From assembly GCF_003597395.2 (NCBI RefSeq), contig NC_133776.1, positions 33,467,885 through 33,531,884 of the forward strand: a DNA stretch of 64,000 nucleotides, read 5' to 3'. Both the position numbers and the translations under genes were made by a program. The DNA is from Chelonoidis abingdonii (Eukaryota; Chordata; Testudines; Testudinidae). Positions 9,933 to 22,079 of this stretch are shown here, piece after piece; within the stretch, counting starts at the first letter, position 1; each line of letters opens with the position of its first letter. The notes below the pieces were generated by a model. That model was not told the origin of the DNA. It searched no databases and saw nothing but the letters and a program-made list of their open reading frames with translations.

Positions 9933-11482
9933 TATTATCATTATCCAGGCTGAGTGAAATGCAGAAGTTAACCCTCATCATGTTCTGGCTCTCATGCACT
10001 AGAATAGCTGTAATAGGTAGGCTGCAAATGCTGACAGGGGATGTTCAATTCCTAGTGAACACAGATTTTTTTATTTGAATTTAAAAAATTCATGGGAACG
10101 TTTCAGTTGATCTTGGTTTTTGTAAAATCTAAGTTTGGTGACTGTCAACCTTTAATAGACTGTATATTTGATTGGTTAAAGCTGGTTTTTATCCCATGGG
10201 ATTAACATTTTGAAGTACCATGAAATGCATGGAAGCAAGAAAATTCAGCATTAAATATTAATTAAACTCTGGGTTGACAGTCTGTCCATGCACCAAATAC
10301 TATCTAGAAGATACTCTGTATTATGCCCTTGAAATCTGAATGTTTTGTTTTGGGTTTGTTAAACCTTTAATGTAATGATAAGGGTTAATAATAGCTTTGG
10401 GTTTGATTTTCAGGTAATATGGTGATTAGAGACATTTCCTCACAAAAGCACCTTCTGGGTAAAAACAAGTTCTGTCCACTTCCCCTGTTTCTGATGCAAT
10501 GGCACATGCATCTTACCCAGAACACTTCAAATAGGCTCATAATTTAGTCAATTTGTATGTATATTTTATAACCCATATATCATCCAAAATTCTTTACTGT
10601 GAAGGATTAGTCCTGCTCATTACATACCTGTAAAAATGGAGGGTTTAAAGCTCAACTTGTCCTTCCAGGGTCCTGAGTGCAATAATTATCCCAGGAGCAA
10701 GACTCCAAGCTGGATATTTTTATTTGGGTCTCCTGCATGTCATTGTGAGATATGACAACAGAACAAGCCAGGACACAGTTTAAAGTCAGTAGATGTATGT
10801 AGGCACTTCTGAACAGTGGGATCTGGCAATAGATCATTGCTCTCTTAAAGCAGATAATGATACTGGGCAACAGTCTTATATATCAACCTATATTATGGAG
10901 CCATTACAGCATGAATGAGTATGATAACAATTGTAATTTTCTAAAGATAATAATTGAAGTATTTATCCACAATACGGACTAAATTCTGCATGGAGTTAAC
11001 TTTTTAAAACCCTTCCTTTTTGTGTTTGAAGTGCTGAAACCACTTAAAAGCCCATTAATTGTTTTAACCACTTTTCTACCTATTTAAGTTAACAGAAAAG
11101 TAGGCTCAGTCATGAGCTTGGATGTTTTATGCCAAGTTTCAACTCAGACCAAACTTAAAAGTTTGTGAACTCCTGAAAAATGAAAGCCCTGAGATAACTT
11201 TAGCTATAGTGGCTCTAACTGGTGCTGCTGTAAATTGTATAGGATTTAATTATTTCTAGTACTTCAGCTATAGAATGAGTGGAAATTGCTGATCTTTGCT
11301 TTATGGTGATCAACTGAGGGTTTGATTCATTCTGTTCTCTTACTGAATCCAATAACCGTATCGTCTTTTCCCTAAAGTATTTACTGGCATAAAATAATTT
11401 ACTCTTTTTCTGTCAAAGTGTTTGTGCATTAAATAAAAGCATTTTTACATCTCCCCTTTCCTGTACTGCTAAAGCCTTATTA
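9933..11482. other. Intergenic sequence, nothing recognised
   Basis: AT-rich unique-looking sequence without credible exons or element termini. A 72-codon minus frame near 10652-10870 has no domain and looks random. Confidence 0.5.
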
Positions 11483-11755
11483 CGAAGACCTGGTCTACTC
11501 CTAAAACTTAGGTCAACCTAGCTACCTCGCTCAAGGCTGTGAAAAATTTTTCGCCCTGTGAAACAGGTTAGGTTGACCTAACCCACACTGTAGATGCAGG
11601 TAGGTAGATGGCAGAATTGTACCATCAATCTAGCTACCACCTGTCAAAAGGTGGATTTACTATAGTGATGGGAAAACCCCATCTGTTGCTATAGCAAATG
11701 TCTATGCTGCAGTGGCATAGCTGTGCTGCTGTACTGCTTGTAGCATTGACATAGC
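11483..11755. mobile_element. Harbinger-type MITE
   Basis: Begins AGACCTGGTCTACTCCTAAA and ends TTGACATAGC followed by TTA. Internal pairing between GTTAGGTTGACCTAACC-type segments and the GGTGGATTTAC motif places it in the same family as the MITE at 640-1745. Left boundary is approximate; a TTA is found at 11480-11482. Confidence 0.65.
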
Positions 11756-11758
11756 TTA

Positions 11759-14700
11759 AAGACTTTCTCAAAGTAAACTGCCATCTAATACATTATAGGC
11801 TTTCTGGGCAAATCACTTCAAACAATTTGATGCAGATTTTTAATATTCCATGAGTTTCTTTCTTGCTTGGTATCATTTAATTATAACCCTATTATTTTGT
11901 TTTGGCAAAAGCTGCTATTAAGCTATCTAGATTTGGTTTGGGGTTTTTTGATCAAGTAATGTTAATTTTTATTACCACATTGTATATGACTATTAGTAGT
12001 GGAAAAGGAATGTAATAATATTATATATGCTTTAAATACTGACAGACAGAAATACAAAGTACATAAAGTTTTACTTTCTTAATGGGAACATTGGTATTAG
12101 CATACAGTGTATTGGATCTAATAAGGAATTATTACTTTACAGTCTTTCACACTTTGTAAATAAATACTTGCTATTTTTTTATGGAAATTTTATAGAAGAA
12201 ACTATTTCTGTATACTCAGCTGATCCCATGTTTACTGAAAATGCTGCAAGGGGGAACTGTATTCCACAAAACTGGGGGAAGGAGGGGAATAAACACATCT
12301 TATCGAAGTGAAAAGCATGTTGGAGAAAAACAGCATCCAGCTGTTTATAACTTGAGAAGTAAAGCTGAACTGTAGAAGAACAGAATAAAAGAATTCAAAG
12401 ACAACTGGGGTTGATCTTGTTTTTAAGCAAAACATTGTTGAAGGGGAAAGCTGATCAAATTTAATGTTCGTAGCATGTGTTCTCCATTTCAAAAAAGCCT
12501 CCTTACAATGTGAAACTCCAGGGAAAAAAGAGTCAAGTTAATCTGATGTTTTCAAAATAAATATTTAAAATTCACTAATTGTAGCCTGGTGGATAGTCTA
12601 GTTCAGAGGAACCTAACATAACATCCAGTGAAAGAAGATGGTTTTGTAGAATCTCTTTACATTGGGTCAATTTAATTTATAAAAGTATATTAGGAGACTA
12701 TTTTCTTATGTAGCTCATCAAAAAAATCACCTCACCTAGAGCTAGAAAAATCCCCCAGGATCAGCTAATTAATTTCCCTCCTAATATACAATTATACCCT
12801 GTTGTAAATTTACTATGGTTTTGTTCAGTCTAGATTTAAATGTCAAGTGATGTGGCTTCCTATTCAACAGTCTAATACATCTTCCTGTCGTGAAGATTTT
12901 CCTGATGTTCATCCTAATCTTCTACTAGTAGTTACAGCTCACCACTCCAGATTCTGCCTGTGTTACATGCTAAATAATTCCTCTATAACTGTCTATAGCT
13001 TTCAAATATCTGCAGACCATTACCACATCCACACAACCCACCTCCACACACATAGCAGCTGAGTATCTTAGTAATCAATAATTTGTTTAATTTGGGCTAA
13101 GAAATTAATTTCTCTTCCCCCCCTTGATCATTTTTGTTGTTCTTCTCTGAAGTCCTTCCCCTTTTTCTGGTATTGATGTGTCCTGGACTAACTAACTTCT
13201 CAGATGCACTGTCACCAGACTTGTTTTCCTAAGTTACCTGAACTACCCATGGTTCAGTAGTTTTCCCTCTCAAGTCTACTAGCTGTTAAACACTAAAAAC
13301 CTGCAGGGTTGGGTGTTCACCCCTGTGAAACAAATCCAAACTCTAGTGTAGATCACAACCAGGAAAGAGTCTCATAATTTGCAATGTTCTTAAGGCCAGC
13401 TTGCCCTTGGAGGGATGCCTTTATGGATAGACTTAGTAGCATCTTTAGCTCCAAAAGACACTGTAATGTATGGCTCCTGTGGGCCAGAGCTGTGTTTAAA
13501 TGAAGAAAGGCTATGCCCACAAGCCCATAATCTTTAGACTCACAACTACAATGATTGCCTCCTCTGTGGTTTTGAGTCCAACATAATTCTAAAGATGACA
13601 TCACAAAATTATTCACATCTGTTCATTTAAACTAAGCCCCAGCAACACTTCCCTTCAGCTTCCTCACTATTCCAAGAACAGATACATTGCTGCATGAGGG
13701 CTTCAGGAGGGTTTTGTTGTATTATCTCTAAGCAAGCTCATAAAACTTGTTATTTCTCTGTAACCTCTCTCCTACCAATATTTTTCCTCTCATTGTCCTG
13801 AGTAAAAAGGAAGAAGTTCTCAATTTAAAACAATTTGTATTTTCCGTGCTAATTTTTACCTTCCCTCTCTGAAACCAATAGAAAGATGAAGGACATGACT
13901 GAACATAACTCGCCTCACTTCCCCACCTTCTCTCTCAAAAGACTGGAACAAACTAGTTGTGAAGTAAGACCAGTAAAAGATTTCAAATGCTTTTGGTAAA
14001 GGATTCCTCAGCCTAGTTTTCCCATAAGGCAGCATGGTGCAAACTCATGCTGTTTTCAACTTTTTCTTGTACAAATCTGTTGTCTTTTGTAAGAATGTTA
14101 TAAAGCAATGTTAGCTGTACTCCAGTACCAAGCTTCTTTATGTGCATATCACTGGTAAATAGAAGCATTCAAATAACTATCTAGGCTTTTTCTTGGACAG
14201 GGTGGGGGGTGGAGAATGACTTTTAAAGTCACATTTCACTTAATTTCATGCATTTCATCTAGAAAGGAACAAACACCAAACATCTGCGGGAGCAGCAGAA
14301 AGAACACAGCTGTGTAGGTTTATTATTCATTAAACTTTCTTTCAACCCCACATGTAAGATAAGGGGACAGAGGTTTGAACAATCGCTCCGTTGTGCAAGT
14401 CCAGCATTACAAGCAAGAATCTTCATTAAAAGCTGGGGTGTCTGTTCAGCCGCCTACAGTGTAAGTGTGATTTGTGTAGGTTGAGCCCTTGTCCTTAATG
14501 TTGTTCGGGTCAAGTGCCTGTGTTTCTGCTGCCCAAGAGGCTACATACCCATGCGCATTGTGTCCTACTTAATACCCTCATTCCCATTTGTTCCTGCTTT
14601 ACATTATTTAAAGGACTCCAGCCACTTATTACAACAATAAGATGGACACCTTAAGGCAAGTAAAACCAAGGCTGCCTGAAAACAACATGGTGAAGAGCTG

Positions 14701-15171
14701 TGGAAGCTAGGCTGAAAAACCTGGGGCCCAGCGGGGGAACCATTGAAAGACTTGTCAGAAAGAGACAGGAATGGAGGAGCTTCGTCACTGCCCTAAATAC
14801 CAGAGGCATAATGGGAACAATGATGATGAACTACTTACTCCACTGGGACTAGCTGTCCTACGTTGCAGGTGTCATCCAAAGGCAACCTAGGACACGCTGT
14901 ACCCACGCAACACCAGCTGTCATTTTCCACCACTCACTCATTAACATTATTTATTGATTACGCCTATTGACGCCTTCTACTCATGTCATTAGTTAAGAAA
15001 AACAGTTGAATTTAACCCAATATTTGGCTATAGTATGTTGATCATTGAAAGAAAAAAACTACTAAGACCCAGTTATGTTATCTGCCGTCTCACAAGCAAA
15101 AAAACAGGTTTACTTCATATTGAAACAACATGATTGATATAACATATGCATTGATTCTCTTTTAGCTTGTC
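11759..15171. other. Long intergenic stretch, nothing recognised
   Basis: I see no coding exons, element termini or structured RNAs. Short open frames (for example 12232-12492 and 13353-13616 on the minus strand) are AT- or polar-biased without domains. Confidence 0.45.
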
Positions 15172-15485
15172 TCTTAGTACAGTGGTTCTCAAAGCCGGTC
15201 TGCCGCTTGTTCAAGGAAAGCCCTTGGCGGCCCGGACCGGTTTTACCTGCCATGTCTACAGGTTCAGCTGATCGTGGCTCCCACTGGCCGTGGTTCGCCA
15301 CTCCAGGCCAATCGGGGCTGCGGGAAGGGTAGCCAGCACATTCCTCAGCCCATACCGCTTCCCGCAGCCCACATTGGCCTGTGTGGCCAGTGGGAGCCAT
15401 GATTGGCCAAACCTGCGGACACGACAGGTACCCGGGTTTTCCCTGAACAAGCGGCAGACCAGCTTTGAGAACCACTGTCTTAGTA
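15172..15485. mobile_element. Non-autonomous hAT MITE with perfect 8-bp target duplication
   Basis: The 298-bp body (15180-15477) starts CAGTGGTTCTCAAAGC and ends GCTTTGAGAACCACTG. The inverted repeats extend inward through GGTCTGCCGCTTGTTCA and its complement. It is flanked by identical TCTTAGTA at 15172-15179 and 15478-15485. The interior is GC-rich and near-palindromic (CACTGGCC and GGCCAGTG arms), so the transcript would fold. The perfect duplication suggests a relatively recent insertion. Confidence 0.9.
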
Positions 15486-15680
15486 CGTCTGCATTTGTAA
15501 ACTGCTTTAAGGAGCAGTGCAGTATTCTGCTAACTTCACTCTTACATTTGTTCACTGGTTTGGGGGTGTTTGGGAGGGAGGGGGTTGATTTTTTTGAAAT
15601 CCAGGTGAGTCAAATGATTATTCCTTTAACAAAGTTTTTTATTCAGCTTTTGCTTTATCCTGGATCTTAATCTAAACCAG

Positions 15681-16331
15681 GGGTGGGCAAACTTTTTGGC
15701 CCCAGGACTACATTGGGGTTGTGAAATGGTATGGAGGGCTGAGTAGGGAAGGCTGTGCCTCCCCAAACAGCCTGGTCCCCGCACCCATCCTACTTCCTGC
15801 CCCCGACTGCCCCCTCAAAGCCCCCAACCCATCCAACTCCCCCTGCTCCTTGTCCCCTGATCACCTACCTGGGTCCCTGCCCCCATCCAACTCCCCTGAC
15901 CCCTATCCACACCCTGCCCCCCCAAGACTTCTATGCCTATCCAACCCCCTGTTCTCCATCCCCTGACCGCCCCCCAGAACCTCCACCCCAGCCAACTGCC
16001 CCCTGACCGCCCCCAGGGACCCCCACCCCTAACTGTCCCCTGGGACCGCACCCCCATCCAACTGCTCCCTGTCCCCTGACTATCCCCCAGGACCCTCTGC
16101 CCCTTATCCAACTCCCCACCCCCTTACTAGGCACTCAGAGTGGCAGGACTGGCTTATTGTAAAGCCTGGGAGTGGCAGGCCAGAGCGCTCCTCGTGCAGC
16201 AGCGTGGCTGCAGGGGAGGGAGGACAGCAGCAGAGGGACTGGGGGTTAGCCTCCCTTGCTGGGAGCTCAGGGGCCGGACAGGACAATCCCGCGGGCCAGA
16301 TGTGGCCAATGGGTCATATTTTGCCCACCTC
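15681..16331. mobile_element. Non-autonomous hAT element containing a C-rich minisatellite
   Basis: Starts CAGGGGTGGGCAAACTTTTT and ends ATTTTGCCCACCTCTG, inverted repeats of a common amniote hAT type. The interior from about 15760 to 16125 is a degenerate C-rich array with units such as CCCCTGACCGCCCCCCAG. Flanks ATCTAAAC and ATATAGAA are only partly alike. The right end abuts DIRS RNase H sequence directly, whereas the left side is not DIRS, so the element sits on a DIRS breakpoint. Confidence 0.7.
15760..16125. repeat. C-rich minisatellite array
   Basis: Irregular repeats built from CCAACTCCCC, CCCCTGACC and CCCCCAGGACC units. Long proline-rich frames here are a by-product of composition. 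Confidence 0.75.
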
Positions 16332-16334
16332 TGA

Positions 16335-16500
16335 TATAGAACATGGCTGCTGCATTGTCTGTCAGGACTTGAACCACCTGGCCTGAGTCCTGGGAAAGGA
16401 ATATTTGTCAAACCAGGCATACCACCCTGAGCTCCCTGACATTTACATGGGGGAAGAGTTCTTCCCAGAATCAGAGGCTCTGAGTCCTGAGATTGTTGAG
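16335..16500 (-). pseudogene. DIRS copy A RNase H fragment
   Basis: Just right of the hAT terminus the minus strand reads LTDNAAAMFY in one frame, the DIRS RNase H motif also present at 61560-61590 as LTDNTALMFY. Coding is cut off by the hAT element at 16331. Confidence 0.65.
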
Positions 16501-16773
16501 GTGCACTTCTCACACTAGGTCTGATGATACTGAGACTAAAGACACTGATGGCTGTGGGGCCACGAAGGGCATCCTCATCATTACCAACTTTGGCTCCCTC
16601 CACCAGTCCAGGAAGGTGAGGACTGAGGGAGGGATCATAAGTACTGAATCCAAGTGGTGTCTGCTCGGGGAGTATACTGACACTAGGCACATCTGGAGGG
16701 GCCTGAGGCGCAGCCTTGCATACTGAACCACATAAGTGCAAGCTGCCTTGTGACCTAGCAGCCTGAGGCACCC

Positions 16774-17375
16774 TCAAGCTGTTGTGAGTGGGTGGGCCTT
16801 GGATATCAAGTTTGCCATGGTCTGGAAGCTGGCCTTCAGCAGGAAGGCCCTGGCTTGGGTTGAGTCAAGCACTGCCCCGATAAATTTTATTCTGTGAACC
16901 GGGATAAGAGTTGACTTCTGTTCATTTATCAGCAGGCTCAGCACCCTACAGGTTGTTTGGGCCAGACTGATGCTGTCTTGCACTTGAGCCTGTGACAGAG
17001 ATTTGATCAGCCAGTCATCAAGATATGCATAGACCTGAACACCTTGCTACCTGAGGAAGGCTGCTGCAACCACCATATACTTCATAAAAACCCTCAGGGC
17101 TGCTGATTAGCTGAAAGGAAGGGCAGTGAATTGGCAAACCTGAGAAATCTTTTGTGATCACAGAAGACAGAAATGTGACAGTATGTGTCCTTTAGGTCAG
17201 GGGCAGCGTACCAGTCTCCTGGGTCCAAGGACACAATGATGGAGGCCAGGGAGACTATGCAGCATCTTTGTTTCTTGAGATATCTGTTGAGGCGGCATAA
17301 ATCCAGGATGGGCTGGAGTCCCCCTTTTGCCTTTGTGATTAAGAAATATTGGGAGTAAAACCCCTTCCACCTCAA
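16774..17375 (-). pseudogene. DIRS copy A reverse transcriptase
   Basis: The frame 17094-17375 contains GGLQPILDLCRLNRYLKKQ, then DPGDWYAAPDLKDTYCHI, the motif A region in which the Asp of DLKD is catalytic. Between frames, minus-strand positions 17025-17005 read YLDDWLI, the motif C double aspartate. The frame 16774-16983 continues with HRIKFIGAVLDSTQA and FQTMANLIS, typical of the DIRS thumb region. Both catalytic motifs are therefore still readable, but stops and frameshifts between them break the gene. An upstream frame (17197-17769) overlaps its start. Confidence 0.8.
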
Positions 17376-17653
17376 ATCCTAAGAAATGTCCTCCACAATC
17401 CCATACATAGGTGGGATTACACCTTCTGGACAAGGAGCTGCTCGTGAGAAGGGACCCTGAAGAGGGACAGGGATGGGGGTTGGAGGGTGGGTTGGATAAA
17501 AACTGAAGGGTATGTCCGACTGTCACTGTAATCAAGACCCATTGGTCCGATGTTATGGATGCCCAAGACAGGCTGAAGAGGGATAGATAGTCCAAAAATG
17601 AAAGGGGGGATGGATCTGAAACAGCTACTGATACAGCACCATTCGTTGCATCT

Positions 17654-18959
17654 TCAAAAGGCCTGCTTGGGCCCATGGGAGTATCTCTGGGGCTCTGGCT
17701 GGGAGGCTGAGGTGGATGGGAATGGTTGGAGCCACTTATAACCTCTCCCTTTTCTTTTGTAGGGCTCAAGTCTTGGCAGTCCTGAGAACTGAGGAGGCTG
17801 CTGGTCCCTAAAGTGTTTTCTGGAGGCAGACAGAGTGTACAGGCTGAAGGATCGTAGGGTTGCCCTTGAGTCCTTCAGTTCATGAAGTCTTGTGTCCATC
17901 TGCTCCAAGAAAAGGGAGGAGCCTTCAAATGAGAGGTTCTCAATTACTGTTGGACCTCGTGGGGAAGGTCAGAGGACTGGAGCCAGGAACAGAGACTCAT
18001 AATGATCACAGAGGCCATTGTCCAGCCCACCGAGTCAGAAGCATCCAGAATTGCTTAGAGAGAAGTCTAGCCATGGTCTTACTCTCTTTGAGAGGCTGCA
18101 AAATCCTGTCTCAACTCTTGAAGCAGGGAGTCTTTGAATTTATTCAAGAAGTCCTATAGATTAAAATCATATCTCCCCAGCAAAGCTTGCCAATTGGTGA
18201 TGTGCAGCTGAAGGCTACCTGGGAAATAAACCTTTCTTCCGTAAAGGTCCAGTTTCTTAGCAGCTTTTTGTTTAGGGGTAGCACTCGACTGACCCTGTCT
18301 GTCCCTTTCATTAGCTGCAGACACCACCAGAGACCCCGGGAGGGAGGGTGAGAGCACAGGTAATCGAACCCGCCTGCTGGTATATAATACTTTTTCTCTG
18401 CCCTCTTTCAAGTGGGGGCCAGAGAAGAAGGAGTTTGCCATAGGCCCTTCATTGATGGGCCAGACCATCTTGGATGGAGCTACTACAGCTAGGATATCAA
18501 TAAGACTGTGCAATGTCTCTTTGAGCTCCTCAATCTCCAAGCCCAGGTTTGAAGCAACCCCCTGCAGAAGGTCCTGGAATCATTCTGGGGAAGTAAACTG
18601 CTGGGATCTGCAACAGTCTCATTTGCGGGGGGTGGAGGAGAGGAGGCTTGCAGTGGAGGAGGGGCTCCTTCCTCTTCCTTGACTATGTCCCCTGGAGGCA
18701 TCTCCTGGACTTTGGTATTGGAGTCTGGATCTGGTGCCAAGTGGGAAGAAGTGGTGGCCCACCTCTTGGAGGCCATTGAGTAGGAGCAGTGGGAGGCAGG
18801 GCCCAGTACCTGGGCAAAACCAGACGGGTTCCAATAGGGCCACTGCATTAGCCAGTGACCCACTGGCCAGGGGCCTGCTGGAGGACCAGCAGTGAAGCTC
18901 AGTGGGGAGTAGGCTGGGTACCGATGGTGGGCTTTTGGCAGTACCCTTTCATACTCCAA
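17654..18959 (-). pseudogene. DIRS copy A gag-like gene, degraded
   Basis: The gag-like product presumably packages DIRS RNA. Three overlapping minus frames cover it. The frame 18489-18959 is proline/serine-rich. The frame 18154-18540 contains KQKAAKKLDLYGRKVYFPG, and the frame 17654-17908 contains MDTRLHELKDSRATL and a basic stretch. The latter matches FAEQMDSKLRGLKESCTTL in DIRS copy C (62243-62557), which supports homology between the copies. Frameshifts separate the three segments. No zinc knuckle is visible. Function is inferred from position upstream of reverse transcriptase. Confidence 0.65.
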
Positions 18960-19599
18960 AGAGGATTCCTCTCCCAGCTATCATGGTGAAGCAGTACCCA
19001 CTCCTGCTTCCATAGGGTGCTGGGATTCTAGGGACCAGTGGTGTGCAAGGATCAGGTGGGGCTTGCCCCTGGATGTTGGGAACCAGTGCTGGGAAGGCGC
19101 CTGATGCACTCAGTTCCTCCTGCTTTCGGATGCCAGAGCTAGTTCATGCCCCAGTAGGGTTGGAGGGACCAGAAGAGAATGAAAGACTCTACTCGCCTGA
19201 AAAGCCTCCAGGGTCAATGGCACTGTAAGTCCACTGGTATCGCAGTGGTTCCCTGGTGTCAGCAGAGGGTTCCACACCGGACTTGGTGGAGTCGACGGTG
19301 CCAATGTGGGTCCTGGCGTAGACGAGTGGCCTCACTCCCTCTCCCCACTTGTCTCGCTTCTCCACTAGTGAGCGCCCTCTCTTGGTGCACTGCTTTTTGT
19401 GCTGCATCCTCGGCACTGGGGATGGAGAACAGTGCTGGGAAGAACTCAGTACCGGGGAGAGCACTTTGCACCAATGCCGAAGTACTCAGTGCCAAATCAG
19501 AGTGTCTCTGCTCTGCGACAGGTCTGCGGGTGGCTTTCAGGAGGACAGCCTTTAGCCCTGGTCCTTCTTAGTGCAGGGGCTGAAGTCCCAGCAGCTTTT

Positions 19600-20060
19600 G
19601 CACTTGTCCTTTACATGAGTTTCCCCCAAGCACCTCAGGTCACTCAGAGACACAGGTTTGCCACAAGAGGCACAAGGCTCAAAGCCCGGGGCATGCCTGA
19701 TCTCTGGGGCAAAAAAATCCTTCAACAATAGGAACTATACACTAACTATATGCACTATCATAACTTGCAAAATCTATATAAACTAAAATATGAACACTAT
19801 GACTGAAGAGAGTTCAAAACCACTGAGAAGAAACAAAAGGTTGTTCCAGCAAATGTCATGAGCAATAAGGAGACACTGAGTGGATATGAGGCCAGTGGTG
19901 CCCCTTATACCGGCGTATACACATGCGGCTCCACAGGACACTCAAGCCAACAGATACCACTAAGGGGAAAATCTCCAGGAACAGTGCACGTGGTGTGCAC
20001 ACACCTAGCATGGAATAGACAAGTGCAAGCCGCGGCCCTAGTTTGAGAACTCACCTAGAT
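19600..20060 (-). repeat. DIRS copy A 5' leader and terminal repeat region
   Basis: Minus-strand noncoding sequence upstream of gag. It includes CATAACTTGCAAAATC-like leader (similar in layout to about 47470-47520 in copy B) and GC-rich CCAGTGGTGCCCCTTATACC. The outer limit is approximate. Confidence 0.4.
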
Positions 20061-20154
20061 TTGCAATTGATATGTTACTGTGGCTAAGTAACAATCAAAA
20101 GACCTAGCTTATACATAGTACTTTTTGTCAGCAGCTATCAAAAAAATTTACATT

Positions 20155-20280
20155 ATTATCCCATTTTGCAGATGGGAAACTGAGGTATGGAAAGGTGAAG
20201 TGACGTGCCCAACGTCACCCAACTGGCCAGTGGCATAGCTAGGAATAGTCCCAGTCCAGTTGTCTTTCCACAAGGTGACA
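20155..20280 (-). repeat. MIR-like core-SINE fragment
   Basis: On the + strand it reads CCCATTTTGCAGATGGGAAA followed by CTGAGGTATGGAAAGGTGAA and a diverged CCCAACGTCACCCAACTGG, the reverse complement of the MIR core and 3' part. Confidence 0.7.
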
Positions 20281-20284
20281 TGGT

Positions 20285-21262
20285 TGTTATCTGAGTCCTA
20301 CCATCCCATTTTTGTACATTTTATTATTGGAATGGGGTTAATGATCATGTTTTGAAATGTTTGCGATGTGTAGTTGCTAAGTGGGCCATTGAAAGAAATC
20401 ACAGACATTTTCTATGTCCCAAAACCTTGGTAGTTTTATTGAATGGTGGTTACAGTAACTTCATGCATGTGAGAGAAGAGCCTGGTGTCCCTCTCTCTCT
20501 CCTGCTCTGCCACCTGAGCCGCAATGCCCTGTAACATGCAGCACTCTCCTGCTAATATTTCCAGATTTCCCTCGCCTTCCCATCCTATAAAGCCTGTAGT
20601 TGGGAGAAGCCCATTAAGCTGTAAGAAGTTACTCCTTGCTATCTCCTGCTCTATGCTGCTATATATACATATCAGGCAGCAGCTTGCTGAAGGGCCACGC
20701 ACTACCTTGGTTACATAGTCCAAACAGCATACAGAGCTCTCATCACCCACCCTCAGCTAGGAGTTCTACCCCTGCATCAGCCAAGCCCATCCAGTCTGCC
20801 CCTCTGCCAAAATGTGCTCCTTCCCTGACACTCTGGCCACCCCCTCCCTACCCCACCCTAAAGGTGGTAGTATCTTAACTATTCATTTTCTGTTTTTCAG
20901 ATGTTTAATTTTGCGTTACCCTCAGTCCTCCACATGCCCACCCTAGATAGCAACTCACACGGAAGCAGGTTTAGACACCCCAAAACCAGCAGACTCCCCT
21001 CAATCCCAAAACACACAGCAGGCAGGGAGAGGGGGCTAGAGCCATGCAGAGGGGGTTTCAGCGCACACACACACACACACACAGAAGGGGAGCATTCAAG
21101 GTTGATGGTTGCCCCCCCGCCCCCCGTCCTAAACCTCCAGCTTCCCCTTACATTCTCCAACCCTCCTGGCCTCTCCCCTTCACCTGCCCTAATCCCTATG
21201 CCTCCGCCCCCCAATCCCCATACCTGAACATCGCCAGCCCCTCTTCCTACCGCTCAGTCCCA
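20285..21262. other. Intergenic sequence with no gene recognised
   Basis: Contains a short (CA)n tract at 21063-21082 and C-rich stretches after 20740. Small open frames here show no domain. Confidence 0.45.
21063..21082. repeat. (CA)n microsatellite
   Basis: About ten CA units. Confidence 0.9.
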
Positions 21263-21263
21263 T

Positions 21264-21548
21264 TCAGGCTTTCTCTACACTAGCACTGTTGTTGGTAAAA
21301 CTTTTGTCAGTCAAGGGTGTGAAAAAACACACCCCTGCCCAACATACGTTTCACCAACAAAAGCACTGGTGTGGACGGCGGTATGTCAGTGGGAGATGCT
21401 CTCCCACCACCATAGCTACCACAGCTCATTGGAGATGGTTTAATTATGCCAGCGGGAGAGTTCTCACTCACTGGCATAGAGCGGCTATATGGGCGACATT
21501 ACAGCACCATAGCTGTGCCGCTGTAGGGTCCGTAGCATGGACCTTGCG
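21264..21548. mobile_element. Harbinger-type MITE abutting a larger Harbinger element
   Basis: Starts GGCTTTCTCTACACTAGCAC and ends GTAGCATGGACCTTGCG. Internal hairpin AGGGTGTGAAAAAACACACCCCT is characteristic of these MITEs. Its right end is immediately followed by the TAA and terminus of the element at 21552, so the two were inserted back to back. Confidence 0.6.
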
Positions 21549-22079
21549 TAAGGGCATGGCTACACTTGCAGATATAGAGTTAAACCAACCTTCGGAGCAC
21601 ACAGTAGGAAAAACACTGCAGTCTGTCCACAATGACAGCTGTAAGCACAGTGGCATGGCCACATTTCAGCACTTGCAGAGGCATTGGAAATGGTGCATTA
21701 TGGGCAGCTATCCTACAGAGCGCCTCGTCCCATTCTGGCACTGTGGCTTGTGGCAAGGGAGTGCGGGGTATTCTGGATCCTGTCCCAATACCCTGTTATG
21801 TGTCAGTTTGCATCCCAGCAATCTGTGGGCTTCCATCCATATTTGGCACCATCTTTCAATGGTTTTTTTTTTTGTACTGCATGCTCTGTTTTCCCATTTG
21901 GTCTGTGGGAATGGAGCCCAAACTGCTGAGAAATATGCTGCTGAGGCTCTCCAGCGTGTCACATTTGGCAGTCGATTTATTCCTTAAGATCCAAAGTGAC
22001 AGTGAGGATGCCGCCGATGATATTGAGTAATGCATACAATACAAGATTGCTTGTGGCAGTAACGGACATGCTCACCACC

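Larger units (their letters stand above)
16332..20060 (-). mobile_element. DIRS-like retrotransposon, copy A, 3'-truncated
   Basis: DIRS elements replicate through reverse transcription and insert with a tyrosine recombinase instead of a DDE integrase. Reading the minus strand from about 20060, this copy has terminal repeat-like sequence, a gag-like region (about 19560-17560), reverse transcriptase (17375-16780) and the start of RNase H (about 16500-16335). The recombinase-coding part expected to the left is missing: the sequence ends at the hAT right terminus. Multiple stops and shifts make it inactive. It lies on the same strand as copies B and C. Confidence 0.75.

Noticed and set aside
16154..16777. 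207-codon open frame on the minus strand
   Set aside because: It spans the junction of a hAT terminus and decayed DIRS RNase H sequence; no single protein domain covers it.
17100..17800. Possible retrovirus-like pol gene
   Set aside because: The reverse transcriptase motifs and the associated tyrosine recombinase in copy C point to DIRS; no protease, DDE integrase or LTR adjoins it.
21289..21987. 232-codon open frame on +
   Set aside because: It crosses the boundary between a MITE and Harbinger element 1, so it is a chance frame through two noncoding element ends.
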